The notes beneath the pieces are model-generated. The model made no database searches, was not told the DNA's origin, and worked only from the letters and a program-made list of their open reading frames with translations. Shown in pieces: positions 62,700 through 64,000 of a stretch of DNA of 64,000 nucleotides. The stretch lies in NCBI RefSeq assembly GCF_030253575.1, contig NC_080566.1, positions 32,771,001 to 32,835,000 on the forward strand. The letters run 5' to 3'. The translations under genes were made by a program, and so were the position numbers. Origin of the DNA: Rhododendron vialii (Eukaryota > Streptophyta > Magnoliopsida > Ericales > Ericaceae). Within the stretch, counting starts at the first letter, position 1; each line of letters starts with the position of its first letter.

Positions 62700-64000
62700 C
62701 AAAACAGTAGAAGAATAGTATGCTGAAATTGTATTACTGCATGGGTCTAGGCTAATTGGTTTTCCGCAAACTTTTGGTTTAGTTATAATGATTGTTTTAT
62801 TGGCTGGTATTGCGTCTATATCTAGAAGCACATAAAAGGAGGAGCAAGATGATAAAAAATGATAACCAAAGTCTTTATTTATTTATTTATTTTTTGATCC
62901 GCACAAAAGTCTTTATTTACAATTAGTAAGAGGCAACAACATGTCAATATTTATTATTACGTTAAAAAAGGATGAATCAACTTCTTTTCTTTTCATATAA
63001 TGATCACTCACATGGTCATTTATGTTATTTCTAAAGGGATTCGTCAGGATTTTTTTTTATGATCTCAGTCGTTGATTTTAATAATACTTGAACGTGTTTA
63101 TTATTTTTGTAAAAAATAAAATTGATCGAACATCACTGAAAGTTTGACCGACTTACTTGGGTAAATAAGAAATGTATGGTCAGGGACAATTTATTTCTCT
63201 TGCAATAAATATGCTATTTAATTAAATAAATATTGATGTTTGATCATCGTAAATACTATTGTAGTAAATTACCTTGAACATTGTCGATTCTGTCGAAATT
63301 TAAACTTTTTTAATGCACTAGTTGCAAATAAAATCGTGATAAATCTTATTAAGCATGACATGAAAGATCATAGGGAGTTTGTCACCCAAATCGTGGTAAA
63401 TCTTATTACCCATCTCTGATTCTATATATAAATAATTCGAGCCGTTTAGTTCGGTTCAAATATATTTTTGAAAGGTCCATATAAAAATCATCTCAATAGA
63501 AATTGGTAAGAGCTTGATTAATTCATTAGACTAATTAATTAAATCAAGCTTTTATCGATATTTGATCAAGATTTTTTTTCACAATATTCCAAAATAAGTA
63601 TTTCAAACAAATCGAACGGCTAAAATTATTTACACGAGATCACTAAAATTATTTACAATCAGATTTGCATTTGGTGTACCCATTTTTATTTGGTAATAAA
63701 GGAATAGCCTTACAGCTGGACCACTAAATAGACTCAATTGTGCAACCTAAACTTTGGAAAAACTAGCTCGGTCACACTAATCACGATCCCCTACTTACTC
63801 TAAGGTACTTGTCCCCTTACTTACTCTAAGGTACTTGTCCTCCAAGAAATTAAACCCTATGCCTTGAAGAGTATTTCAAAAGTCTGAAAATCCATCCGCA
63901 AAAACTACTAGGACAAGGCCCGGTGTACCCATTTTGATAACCAGTAAAAGTAAGTTTACTGTTCGTTCCTTCCCCCAAGTGGACCTCCCGAGAAGAAAGT
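62700..64000. other. AT-rich spacer without a gene
   Basis: No coding or RNA gene seen. 63791-63841 has a direct repeat (CCCCTACTTACTCTAAGGTACTTGTC / CCCTTACTTACTCTAAGGTACTTGTC, each split by the comparison at a few bases). Confidence 0.5.

Overview
This is nuclear DNA from a flowering plant, most likely a woody eudicot. The genes have GT-AG introns up to about 3.9 kb, the intergenic DNA is AT-rich, and plant transposons (Ty3-type LTR elements, a FAR1/OTU-type MULE, Stowaway and foldback MITEs, LINE remnants, CT/GA microsatellites) fill most of the space. I could not fix the species.

Layout. 1-7529: a large LTR retrotransposon with no gag-pol (LARD-like), read on the minus strand. Its 3' LTR runs off the left edge. 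7530-14210: a decayed MULE pseudogene holding two solo LTRs, one inside the other, each with a perfect 5-bp target duplication. 14214-16050: MITEs and AT-rich spacer. 16051-17000: a small uL23-family ribosomal protein gene (+). 18043-22545: a five-exon gene (-) for a 198-residue protein with a C-terminal membrane segment. 22722-34584: a repeat-dominated stretch with MITEs, LINE fragments and one 527-bp MULE-type foldback with a 9-bp target duplication. 34673-40882: a four-exon BRITTLE1-like adenine nucleotide carrier gene (+). 42022-50209: a twelve-exon CDKC kinase gene (-), convergent with the carrier. 51890-58070: exons of unrecognised and SNARE-like type on the minus strand, duplicated flanking segments and an RNase H fragment. 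58798-64000: MITEs, a retroposon and AT-rich DNA.

The intact genes look like housekeeping functions: organelle translation, nucleotide transport and transcription elongation control. I see no gene cluster or operon-like pathway. For the three multi-exon genes and the uL23 gene I rebuilt exon junctions by hand; reading frames are continuous and phases agree at every junction. The most interesting material is transposon biology: the very young LARD with a membrane-protein ORF behind its own TATA box, and the nested solo LTRs dating one another inside the MULE.
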